In this document: piece by piece, positions 30,053 through 36,351 of the stretch
Layout of the letters: every line of letters starts with the position of its first letter
How positions within the stretch are numbered: the first letter of the stretch is position 1
Assembly: GCA_902786965.1 (NCBI GenBank)
Contig: CADAEJ010000039.1
Span: forward strand, 1-36,351
Length of the DNA: 36,351 nucleotides
Direction: 5' to 3'
Origin: an uncultured Ruminococcus sp.
GTDB lineage: Bacteria; Bacillota; Clostridia; Oscillospirales; Ruminococcaceae
Translations under genes and position numbers: made by a program
Notes under the pieces: generated by a model
What the model saw: only the letters and a program-made list of their open reading frames with translations
What the model was told of the DNA's origin: nothing
The model's database searches: none

Positions 30053-30094
30053 TATTTCAGTCCCTCTTGGGTTCACATATTCACATATACGACT

Positions 30095-30123
30095 ATGATA
30101 CCACATTTGCCGAGCGTTTTCAA
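30095..30123 (-). promoter_or_regulatory. Promoter of the SGNH-DUF4358(-MBOAT-DHHW) group
   Basis: On the minus strand TTGAAA (30118-30123), 17 bp, TATCAT (30095-30100), about 43 bp before the ATG at 30052. Confidence 0.65.
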
Positions 30124-30247
30124 GAGTATTTGCAAATTTTGCGCACATAATAGACACTTTGCACAAAACAAAGCGCATTTTCCGCCGCACAAGTAGAACA
30201 ATTTCCGCCTGTATTGCCGCTCGCCGAACCTGCCTGTCGTACAAAAA

Positions 30248-30276
30248 CGAAAACGCCTGCATCGCAGACGTTTTCC
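30248..30276 (-). terminator. Terminator after maf
   Basis: On the minus strand GAAAACG-T-CTGC pairs with GCAG-G-CGTTTTC around a 3-base loop, followed by GTTTTTG. It lies 8 bp past the maf stop. Confidence 0.8.
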
Positions 30277-30283
30277 CAAAGCC

Positions 30284-30880
30284 TTACATTGTCTTTAAAA
30301 ACCCCTCAAGGTTCGCAGCGATCTCCGAAACGGGCAGCCCCACAACATTGTAAAAATCCCCGTTGATCTTCTTGACCAGCATCGAGCCGAGCCCCTGGAT
30401 ACCGTACGCACCCGCCTTGTCAAGCGGCTCGCCCGTGCGGCAGTATATGTCGATATCCTCGTCCGAAAGCTCCCTGAAGGTAACGTAAGTCCGCACCGAG
30501 AATGACAGGAATTTTTTCTGGTATCCCACCGTCACACCGCTGACCACAACGTGCTCCTTGCCCGAGAGCGCGCGCAGCATACGCCGAGCGTCCTGCTCGT
30601 CCGAGGGCTTGCCGTAGATCACGCCGCCGCAGATCACCATCGTGTCGCAGCCGATAACAATGCTGTTGTCGTAAATATCGGCGATGTAGCGGCATTTGAG
30701 GTCGGAAAGATATTCCGCCGCCTCGCTCACGGGAATGTCCGCAGGCAGCTTTTCATCGCACTCGGGGGGTATCACACGGAAGTTTGAGCATATAAGCTGC
30801 AAAAGCTCCTTGCGGCGCGGTGAAGACGACGCAAGGATAACATCATACTCACGCAGAGTATCTCTTATTGTAAGTGACAT
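30284..30880 (-). CDS. maf: Maf-family nucleoside triphosphate pyrophosphatase
   Basis: This is a 198-residue house-cleaning NTP pyrophosphatase that removes dTTP, UTP or modified nucleotides. SSSPRRKELL (18-27) is the phosphate-binding loop. GCDTMV (77-82) holds a metal-binding aspartate, GKP follows at 90-92, and KAGAYGIQG is near 155-163. All are intact. The frame opens at 30943, but GAAGGG 9 bases before the ATG at 30880 sets the start. It stands between two terminators. Its own promoter is not clear. Confidence 0.93.
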   Translation of the reverse strand: MSLTIRDTLREYDVILASSSPRRKELLQLICSNFRVIPPECDEKLPADIPVSEAAEYLSDLKCRYIADIYDNSIVIGCDTMVICGGVIYGKPSDEQDARRMLRALSGKEHVVVSGVTVGYQKKFLSFSVRTYVTFRELSDEDIDIYCRTGEPLDKAGAYGIQGLGSMLVKKINGDFYNVVGLPVSEIAANLEGFLKTM

Positions 30881-30925
30881 AAAGTCGATCCCTTCTTTAT
30901 TCTTTATATTTTTCTTTATCAGCAA

Positions 30926-30952
30926 AAACAGGCGGAAAAGCACCGCCTGTCG
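30926..30952 (-). terminator. Terminator after the zinc-ribbon protein gene
   Basis: On the minus strand ACAGGCGG pairs with CCGCCTGT around 7 bases and runs into TTTTTGC (stem positions 30928-30935 and 30943-30950). Confidence 0.88.
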
Positions 30953-30964
30953 TGTTTGATAGAA

Positions 30965-31903
30965 TTAAAGCTTGCTGCCGCACTGTGAGCAGAAAGCCAC
31001 GTTCGCAGCCTCCTTGTGACCGCACTGCGAGCAGAAAATAAACTCGCCTGCAGCCGCAGCAGGTGCAGCCGTCGGTGCATCCTCTGCCACAGTTTCGATA
31101 ACCTTCACAGGTGCCTCGACCAGATCGGGCTTTCTGTCAGGCATCTCGTTTATCGGCGGAACAGGAGGTATCTCGTTCACGCCCGAAGTGTTCGCATCGC
31201 TGCTGGGCATCGGCGGAACAGGAGGAATGTCCTTGAGTATCTCCTCCTTGTCAGGCATCGGCGGAACAGGCGGAACAGGTGCAGCGTCGTTCATCGGCGG
31301 CATCGGCGGAACAGGCTGCGCATCAGGCGCACCTATCTTGTTCTTGTTCGCATTGGCAGGGGAGCTGCCCGCAGAGGTCGGGTTAAATGCTGCCGGCGCA
31401 GGTGCAGGCATATGCGGCTGCATCGGTGCAGCGTTAGGCATCGGTGTCGGTACAGGCGCACCGAAACCGCCCTGCATATTGTTCTGCATACCCATGTTGC
31501 CTTGCATACCCATGTTATTCTGCATACCCATGTTATTCTGCATACCCATGTTGCCCTGCATACCCATATTCTGCATACCGTTCATGCCCATGCCGTTGTC
31601 AGGCTGCTTTGTGCCGCAGGCAGGGCAGAAGGTAACAGCCACAGGTATCTGTGCCGAGCAGTTTACGCACAGCTTGATGCCTCTTATGCTGTTGAGGTCG
31701 TTGTTGAGCTGCTGCAGCCTTGCAAGACAGTCATCAATGTTCTGCGCAGCGTTTTTAACATACTGGTCGTTTATCTGATCCTTCAGATTCAGCTTGACGT
31801 ATCTTCCCAGGTCAAGATAAAGCTCGTTTATCTGATTGTGAGTCTGCTGTATCTGCTGATTGATAGCCTTTTCTCTTGGGTCAGTGTTGCTAAGAAATCC
31901 CAT
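30965..31903 (-). CDS. Zinc-ribbon protein with Met/Asn/Gln tandem repeats
   Basis: This is a 312-residue protein with a clear modular order. A helical, probably coiled-coil N-terminus covers about 11-75. A first zinc ribbon has Cys79, Cys82, Cys93 and Cys96. Five exact-length hexapeptides of the form NMGMQ(G/N) cover 112-141. A Pro/Ala/Met-rich disordered part covers about 145-270, with repeated PPVPPM/PPMP motifs. A second zinc ribbon has Cys291, Cys294, Cys305 and Cys308 at the very C-terminus. There is no signal peptide or membrane helix. I do not recognise a function; ribbon-plus-disorder proteins often act as scaffolds. GAGGTGAT precedes the ATG. It is 17 bp after the SpoIID-like gene and probably co-transcribed. 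Confidence 0.82.
   Translation of the reverse strand: MGFLSNTDPREKAINQQIQQTHNQINELYLDLGRYVKLNLKDQINDQYVKNAAQNIDDCLARLQQLNNDLNSIRGIKLCVNCSAQIPVAVTFCPACGTKQPDNGMGMNGMQNMGMQGNMGMQNNMGMQNNMGMQGNMGMQNNMQGGFGAPVPTPMPNAAPMQPHMPAPAPAAFNPTSAGSSPANANKNKIGAPDAQPVPPMPPMNDAAPVPPVPPMPDKEEILKDIPPVPPMPSSDANTSGVNEIPPVPPINEMPDRKPDLVEAPVKVIETVAEDAPTAAPAAAAGEFIFCSQCGHKEAANVAFCSQCGSKL
31481..31570 (-). repeat. 18 bp tandem repeat, five units, inside the zinc-ribbon gene
   Basis: Five 18 bp units encode NMGMQG or NMGMQN. Unit sequences differ by only a few bases (plus strand of the form CATACCCATGTTATTCTG), which suggests recent expansion and possible copy-number change. Reading frame is kept because the unit is a multiple of three. 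Confidence 0.9.
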
Positions 31904-31920
31904 TTAAATCACCTCATCAT

Positions 31921-33333
31921 TTATATTTGATCGGCGTCCTCTGCCGATTTGGTAACCTTTTGCGCGCCCTCGCCGCCGTTCTTTTCGTCCTGATCGTCAG
32001 GCTCTTTTTCTGTGACCTGCGTGACCTGTTCGGTCTGCGCCTGCTCACCCTGAGTCTGCTGCGGATCATCTTCCTGTGCGACCGCGCTCGTCTGTGAAGC
32101 CGAAGCCGCCTCCTGCTCAAGCTCCTGCGCGCTCTTTTTGCCGCGCTCCACAGCCTTGTGGCTCACGCCCGAAAGCCCAAGCCTCGTGCCGACATAATAG
32201 TGCGTCAGTATCTGGTCGTAGGTGCAGCCGTGTCTTGCGTACATACACGCGCCCCATTGAGACATTCCCACGCCGTGCCCCCAGCCGTAGCTGGTGAACG
32301 TGAACGCATCGCCGCCGAAGCTTATATCAAAAGCGCTTGACCGCAGCCCGAACAGCGCCGCGATCTCCTTGCCCGAAGCCTTTGCCTTTGAGTCGATCGA
32401 CATACCGAAAATATACTTGCCGTATCTGCAATCGGTTATTCTGAACCAGTTTTTCACATCGTCAGACAGCTTTATCCCGAACCTGCCCTCCAGCTTTTTC
32501 TTAACGTCAGCCTTTGAGAGCGTCACCTTGCGCCCCCAGTTGGGATCCTGATCGTCATATGCGCTCTTAACGCAGGTAAGGTAAGGGTACTTTGAAACAA
32601 TAACATCGCCCGAGGGGATACTGTATCCCGCCGTAGATGCCGAGTACAGCGTGTTTGCGATGCCGCCGCCGTAGAACATCACCTGTCCCTGAACCGCGCG
32701 CACACAGTTTTGTACAGTCGGCGTGTAATTCTTCTTTATCCCGACCGTTTCCACCATGCCTATGCTCTCGCTGTACCGCAGACACGAGTACGCCGCGACC
32801 GCCTGCGCCTTGATAGCCTCAGCGCCCCAGCCGTCACCGACCTCGTTGTAAACAATGCCGCAGACCAGATCAAAAGCGTTCATCGTGACCGTCTTTCCCG
32901 TGGTGATGTCGCGCACCGTGTAGAACTCATTGCTGATATCTCTCGTCGCGCTGAAATACGCAGGGGAGTTCATAACGTCCTTGAACGCAAACTCACCGCT
33001 TTTCGCCGTGATTGTAAAATCAGCCGCCTCGGGAGCCTTCGCACCGCCGGCAGCCTCCCCGGATGCCTGCGCCACATACGTCTGCGCCATATCGTATTCA
33101 CTCAGCGGAGCCTTTTTGAACTTGGTAACAGGCAGCTTCTGCGTCTGTGCAGTCTGTACCTGCGAGCTTTCGCTCACGCTGTCAGCCGCGGCCGCATCAC
33201 CGCCCTGCTTTGAGCCTGTAAAAGCCGCCGTCAGCGCGATAGCAGCACCCGCCGCACAGACCGCACCTGCGGCGCACAGCTTTTTCACGCCTATCCTGCC
33301 CGCCAGCTCCCTGATTTTTGTCAAGCCTTGCAT
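31921..33333 (-). CDS. SpoIID/LytB-like wall protein
   Basis: This is a protein of about 470 residues with one N-terminal membrane anchor (about 19-40) and an extracytoplasmic SpoIID domain (about 120-395). NEVGDGWGAEAIKAQAVAAYSCLRY (about 163-187) carries the glutamate proposed as catalytic in SpoIID lytic transglycosylases, and GHGVGMSQWGA (352-362) is the second signature. The C-terminal tail (about 405-470) is rich in Gln, Glu and Asp and probably disordered. SpoIID proper cuts denuded glycan during engulfment, while LytB-like relatives act in vegetative walls. The start MQGLTK follows GAGG by 6 bases; an earlier in-frame ATG is at 33345. The promoter overlaps the upstream terminator. Confidence 0.9.
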   Translation of the reverse strand: MQGLTKIRELAGRIGVKKLCAAGAVCAAGAAIALTAAFTGSKQGGDAAAADSVSESSQVQTAQTQKLPVTKFKKAPLSEYDMAQTYVAQASGEAAGGAKAPEAADFTITAKSGEFAFKDVMNSPAYFSATRDISNEFYTVRDITTGKTVTMNAFDLVCGIVYNEVGDGWGAEAIKAQAVAAYSCLRYSESIGMVETVGIKKNYTPTVQNCVRAVQGQVMFYGGGIANTLYSASTAGYSIPSGDVIVSKYPYLTCVKSAYDDQDPNWGRKVTLSKADVKKKLEGRFGIKLSDDVKNWFRITDCRYGKYIFGMSIDSKAKASGKEIAALFGLRSSAFDISFGGDAFTFTSYGWGHGVGMSQWGACMYARHGCTYDQILTHYYVGTRLGLSGVSHKAVERGKKSAQELEQEAASASQTSAVAQEDDPQQTQGEQAQTEQVTQVTEKEPDDQDEKNGGEGAQKVTKSAEDADQI

Positions 33334-33394
33334 AAAAAACCTCATTTCACTTGTTTTTTTGCCGTCTTGCTCAAAATTTTTACATACACATTTA

Positions 33395-33423
33395 ATTGTA
33401 AACACCGCAGCAAAAAAAGTCAA
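33395..33423 (-). promoter_or_regulatory. Promoter of the SpoIID-like / zinc-ribbon operon
   Basis: On the minus strand TTGACT (33418-33423), 17 bp, TACAAT (33395-33400). The -35 box is part of the terminator hairpin that ends the upstream SleB-like gene. Confidence 0.65.
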
Positions 33424-33451
33424 GACCTACACAAAAAAGGTCTTGACTTTT
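33412..33451. terminator. Terminator after the SleB-like gene
   Basis: AAAAGTCAAGACC (33415-33427) pairs with GGTCTTGACTTTT (33439-33451), with a T-run of seven on the minus strand. It lies about 92 bp past the SleB-like stop. The region between has no gene. Confidence 0.85.
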
Positions 33452-33542
33452 CGTCACTTTAAACAACTTTCAAATCAATATACAGTCATATTGCACATAA
33501 CGCAGGCACAACATTTAGTGCCGGGTATTGCTCGCCGCACTA

Positions 33543-34454
33543 TTACCACGGCTTGAAGAATTTAGCCGAGTAAAGTCCCGAATCAAGATACAAACAGCAC
33601 TGCATCGACTCGAACCACGCAATAGTGCCGCATATCTTCGGCGAGTAGTAGTAAACCGCGCCGTTTGAGTTATCCTCGCCGTTCAGAGCGCGCTTGCAGC
33701 AGTTTATAGTGCTCTGGTTAGGCGGATTTCTCTTTGAGTAGTAATTGCTTATCGAATCGAACTGACCGCCCGCAGTAAGCACCGACTTGATGTTCTTTGC
33801 ATATGTAAATCTTGGTGACTTCACCCTGTTGATTATAACATTTGCCACAGCTATCTTGTAGGCTTCAGAGCAGTTGCCTACCTCAGCCTGTACCACATAG
33901 CACATCATATCGAACTCTTGTGCTGTGTAGCTTATCTTCGGCGAGTTGTAAATAGTCCTGTTCGCAGGTCTTGTCGTAGTCACCGCAGCCTTTGTGGTCG
34001 CTTTTGCAGTCGCCTTTGTGGTAGCCTTGGTCGTTGCCTTTGTAGTCGCCGCAGTCACCGCCGCAGTCTTTGTCGTTGTGGTCGCCATAGGCTTGCTCGT
34101 GCTTGCTGAAGTGGTCGTCGTCACCTTTGGCGTAGTGGTGGTAGTCTGCCTTGCGCTTGCCACCTCGTATTCAGCGATGCCCGCCTTGTGCCACTGTATC
34201 TGCTTTTTGACCGTTACAGTCTCCTGTTCCGAGGTCTGCTGCGCGCTCGTCGTCTCCTGCGCCGTTTCAGATGTAGTTACAGCCGAAGTCGTTTCCTCGC
34301 CGCCCTCGGTGGTCGGTATAGATTCACCCGTGAAGATGAATATACCTGCCGCACCCAGCGTTAGCAGCATCGCGCAAGCCGCCGCAGCGAGCCTGCTCCT
34401 GCGCCTGTTCACTCGTGCCTTTTCAGCACGCTTGTCTTGTTTTTTCATTATCAC
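33543..34454 (-). CDS. SleB-type cell wall hydrolase
   Basis: This is a 303-residue protein with a very basic N-terminus, one membrane helix (about 21-42), a Thr-rich linker (about 46-165) and a Hydrolase_2 (SleB) domain (about 174-303). VVQAEVGNCSEAYKIAVANVIINRV carries Glu191, the expected catalytic glutamate. NSNGAVYYYSP and the Cys-rich end are also family-like. The linker includes a run of ATTK units. SleB proteins are spore-cortex lytic enzymes, and similar domains occur in non-spore wall hydrolases, as the long linker suggests here. A GTG at 34454 has the best spacing to AAAGGT; ATG at 34448 is the alternative. It lies 59 bp after the sortase gene. Confidence 0.87.
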   Translation of the reverse strand: MIMKKQDKRAEKARVNRRRSRLAAAACAMLLTLGAAGIFIFTGESIPTTEGGEETTSAVTTSETAQETTSAQQTSEQETVTVKKQIQWHKAGIAEYEVASARQTTTTTPKVTTTTSASTSKPMATTTTKTAAVTAATTKATTKATTKATAKATTKAAVTTTRPANRTIYNSPKISYTAQEFDMMCYVVQAEVGNCSEAYKIAVANVIINRVKSPRFTYAKNIKSVLTAGGQFDSISNYYSKRNPPNQSTINCCKRALNGEDNSNGAVYYYSPKICGTIAWFESMQCCLYLDSGLYSAKFFKPW

Positions 34455-34513
34455 TCACATTACCTTTCTTTGCAGCGATATAGCTCCTCGCCGCATTTTC
34501 ATTACCCTATTAT

Positions 34514-35542
34514 TTAAAAATCCCAGCCGTAGTAGACTTTTTTCTGACCTACCTTGTTCACCCACACCGCAGGGAAATAAATATCCTTGTCACTTTTCGC
34601 CGCATATGACTCAGTTATCTTGTTGATGTCATCGCCTGCCGTCAGCTTTTTCGCAACGACCACCCAGCGTATGCCCCAGCATTCGTCCGAGCAGGTCGAA
34701 AGCGTCAGATAATCGTCATTCTCCGTGCATTTCACGCCCGAGGAGTACCACGAGTATTTGCGCACGTTCTCATACCACTCTTCAAATTCCTTTTTCTTGC
34801 CCTTGAAATCGCGCGCGTTCCAGTATTTAAAGACCTTCCCGTTGTCCGCGCTCTCAAAAGCATTCGTCACAAAGCAGCCGATTATCGCGTAGCTCTGATT
34901 TGTGCCGTCATATATAGTGTTGAAATTTATCACAGGGTTTTTCTTTAAGAAATCCACCCCCGACTTGTATTCGTGGATGTGCGTCAGCCCCGTGCCGATG
35001 TACCCCATGTGATGACCGTACACCGTTATGTTGTCCGACTGCTTATCCTTTGTTACCTCGCACCGTGAGTCCGCAAACAGCGAGCCCGACATCGAGTATT
35101 TCTTGTCAATGTTCAGGTACAGATATTCGTCATTTGTCTTTCCCTTGACCACAGCCGTGTCAATGTATGCGTTTCCCTTGCTGTCCTTGTGCGTGGGGAT
35201 GCTTATCCACGCCACAACGTCCTTGTTCTTGTCAAGCAGCTTTTTCGCCCATGGCTGTATCTCCCTGACCGCCGCAGGTGCAGGCTCGCCCTTTTGAGTC
35301 GCCGCAGTCTGTGCAGTTGTCTGTGCAGGCTTGTCATCAAGGTGAGGCGCGTAATCCAGCAGCTCCTGCTGATACCCCTTCTCGATGCTCTGACTGCGCA
35401 CAAACATCACCAGCTGCACCAGTGACAGTATAAATACCACCACCGAGCAAAGAAAAACCACCTTGCGCAGCTTTTCGTTCCTGCTGTCCTTTTTGGCAGG
35501 CAGCAGATATTCCTTTAAGCTGAATTCGCTGTATTGTGCCAT
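34514..35542 (-). CDS. srtB: Class B sortase
   Basis: This is a 342-residue transpeptidase with an N-terminal membrane anchor (about 28-48), a Thr/Ala/Gln-rich linker (about 66-92) and a sortase domain (about 95-342). The catalytic residues are His177 in YGHHMG, Cys284 in TLSTCSDE and Arg292 in IRWVVVAKK. Class B is indicated by the helical insertions between the histidine and cysteine and by the TLSTC context. It should join sorting-signal proteins to the wall or pilus. None of the proteins in the window has a sorting signal at its C-terminus. The ATG directly abuts the pncC stop codon. Confidence 0.92.
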   Translation of the reverse strand: MAQYSEFSLKEYLLPAKKDSRNEKLRKVVFLCSVVVFILSLVQLVMFVRSQSIEKGYQQELLDYAPHLDDKPAQTTAQTAATQKGEPAPAAVREIQPWAKKLLDKNKDVVAWISIPTHKDSKGNAYIDTAVVKGKTNDEYLYLNIDKKYSMSGSLFADSRCEVTKDKQSDNITVYGHHMGYIGTGLTHIHEYKSGVDFLKKNPVINFNTIYDGTNQSYAIIGCFVTNAFESADNGKVFKYWNARDFKGKKKEFEEWYENVRKYSWYSSGVKCTENDDYLTLSTCSDECWGIRWVVVAKKLTAGDDINKITESYAAKSDKDIYFPAVWVNKVGQKKVYYGWDF

Positions 35543-36085
35543 TTATTTATCCTTATCATCAGCCTCTTTGCAGATCTCCAGCAGCATCTGCAGCGCCGTA
35601 AGAGCCGATACCCTGCGCACCGTCTCCCTGTCGGGATCTTCATACTGCTCAAAGACTTTAAGAGTGCAAACCTTTTCCCTGCCGTGAGCTCTTGCACTGA
35701 TATACACCGTACCTGCGGGCTTGTCACCCACTCCGCCCGGACCTGCAATGCCCGTTATCCCCAAAGCACAGTCTGATGCGAAAAGCCTCTGCGCGCCTGC
35801 GCTCATCTCGCTCGCCACCTGCTCTGAGTACACCGTGTACCTGTCAAGAGTCTCTTTTTTAACGCCGAGTATCTTTTGCTTTATCTCCTCGGTGTAACTG
35901 CATACACCGCCGAGAAACATCGCCGATGCACCCGCAACCGATGTGATATATTGACTCACCATACCGCCCGTGCAGCTCTCCGCCGTGCAAAGTGTAAGTC
36001 CCGACGCTACCATATATTTTACTACATCACTTGCAATAGTGTCAATAGTTTTTGTTACCGATTTGTCATTTTTATGAATCTGCAT
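35543..36085 (-). CDS. pncC: Nicotinamide-nucleotide amidohydrolase (stand-alone CinA C-domain)
   Basis: This is a protein of about 180 residues that hydrolyses NMN to nicotinate mononucleotide in the pyridine nucleotide cycle. AESCTGG (35-41) with catalytic Ser37 and the GITGIAGPGG loop (109-118) are intact. The MoCF-like CinA N-terminal domain is absent, as in PncC proteins. The frame opens at 36118, but GGGAGTGG before the ATG at 36085 sets the start. It is followed without a gap by the sortase gene. No clear promoter was seen upstream. Confidence 0.93.
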   Translation of the reverse strand: MQIHKNDKSVTKTIDTIASDVVKYMVASGLTLCTAESCTGGMVSQYITSVAGASAMFLGGVCSYTEEIKQKILGVKKETLDRYTVYSEQVASEMSAGAQRLFASDCALGITGIAGPGGVGDKPAGTVYISARAHGREKVCTLKVFEQYEDPDRETVRRVSALTALQMLLEICKEADDKDK

Positions 36086-36184
36086 TAAAAAACCACTCCC
36101 TTTTGTTTCGATTTGCACATAAAACCACCCGATTTTGTTTCCTGTTTGTTAATTCAAAAAACTGAAAAACCATACCCTATAAAG

Positions 36185-36209
36185 AAAAATGCGGTCATAA
36201 ACCAACCGC
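36185..36209 (-). terminator. Candidate terminator for a gene beyond the right edge
   Basis: On the minus strand GCGGT pairs with ACCGC (36191-36195 and 36205-36209) across 9 bases, followed by ATTTTTC. The stem is short. It would end a minus-strand transcript entering from the right edge. Confidence 0.4.
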
Positions 36210-36351
36210 ACCGCATAATTACAAATCAGAGTTTGTGGGGCTGCGCTACCTATAAGGACTTGCCAAGGACAAGACAGGTTTTTTCGCCCAGCCTTTTTCT
36301 CGTAAAAAAAGGCTGGCGGGTCAAGGGCAGAGCCCTTGCCGCCGTCCGCAG
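36210..36351. other. Right-edge intergenic region with hairpins
   Basis: No gene is visible from 36086 to the end. ACAAA-TCAGAG-TTTGT lies at 36221-36236, with a relative at 86-101. CCAGCCTTTTT and AAAAAAAGGCTGG (about 36289-36317) form a strong hairpin, and AAGGGCAGAGCCCTT follows. This palindrome-rich end looks like intergenic repeat sequence, but no second copy in the window confirms it. Confidence 0.4.

Noticed and set aside
31481-31570. CRISPR-like regular repeats
   Set aside because: The units are contiguous, in frame and coding (NMGMQ), with no spacers and no cas genes nearby.

Overview
The window looks like a chromosome segment of a low-to-mid GC, strictly anaerobic Firmicute, most likely a Ruminococcaceae member (Ruminococcus-like). 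This rests on the oxygen-sensitive class III ribonucleotide reductase, a tyrosine T-box, near-consensus sigma-A promoters with 16-17 bp spacers, strong GGAGG ribosome binding sites, a class B sortase, and DUF4358 and DHHW/MBOAT proteins. No phage, IS transposase, CRISPR, rRNA or tRNA was seen. Nearly all genes are on the minus strand. Genus placement is inference.

Layout, left to right. 1-1881: a GNAT-HAD fusion protein and a small membrane protein, divergently transcribed. 1929-4931: nrdD-nrdG, preceded by a tandem pair of NrdR-like boxes and facing a Crp/Fnr-type regulator (5187-5828). 5868-7915: an ABC-2 (NatAB-like) exporter. 8089-9492: a DUF4261 protein plus a putative lipoprotein. 9746-22814: a long co-directional arginine run, in transcription order argG, pentapeptide-repeat gene, argH, membrane protein, argC, GNAT, 68-aa protein, GNAT, family 3 glycosidase lipoprotein, argJ, GNAT, PH-like membrane protein, argB, small membrane protein, argD, argF. 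ArgJ, B, C, D, F, G and H together cover glutamate to arginine through the acetyl cycle. The nine passenger genes are coupled by short gaps or ATGA/TTGA overlaps. 23131-23667: a flavin-reductase-like protein.

23677-25782 is a Tyr T-box operon (specifier TAC, terminator/antiterminator) controlling an unknown four-helix membrane protein and tyrS. 25894-30052 holds DHHW protein, MBOAT acyltransferase, DUF4358 lipoprotein and SGNH hydrolase, which look like a cell-surface O-acylation module. 30284-36085 holds Maf, a zinc-ribbon protein with a perfect hexapeptide tandem repeat, SpoIID-like and SleB-like wall proteins, sortase B and PncC.

The least ordinary feature is a dispersed, hairpin-rich repeat (four copies: 1-62, 2542-2787, 9582-9731, and inverted 20842-20972). 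It is modular: the short form is one strong GGGGG...CCCCC hairpin, and the long form has two blocks of paired hairpins inserted. Its left-arm hairpin has different sequence but the same shape in two copies. One copy lies between nrdD and nrdG and supplies the last 19 codons of nrdD, replacing the usual NrdD C-terminus. No coding function is visible in the repeat.
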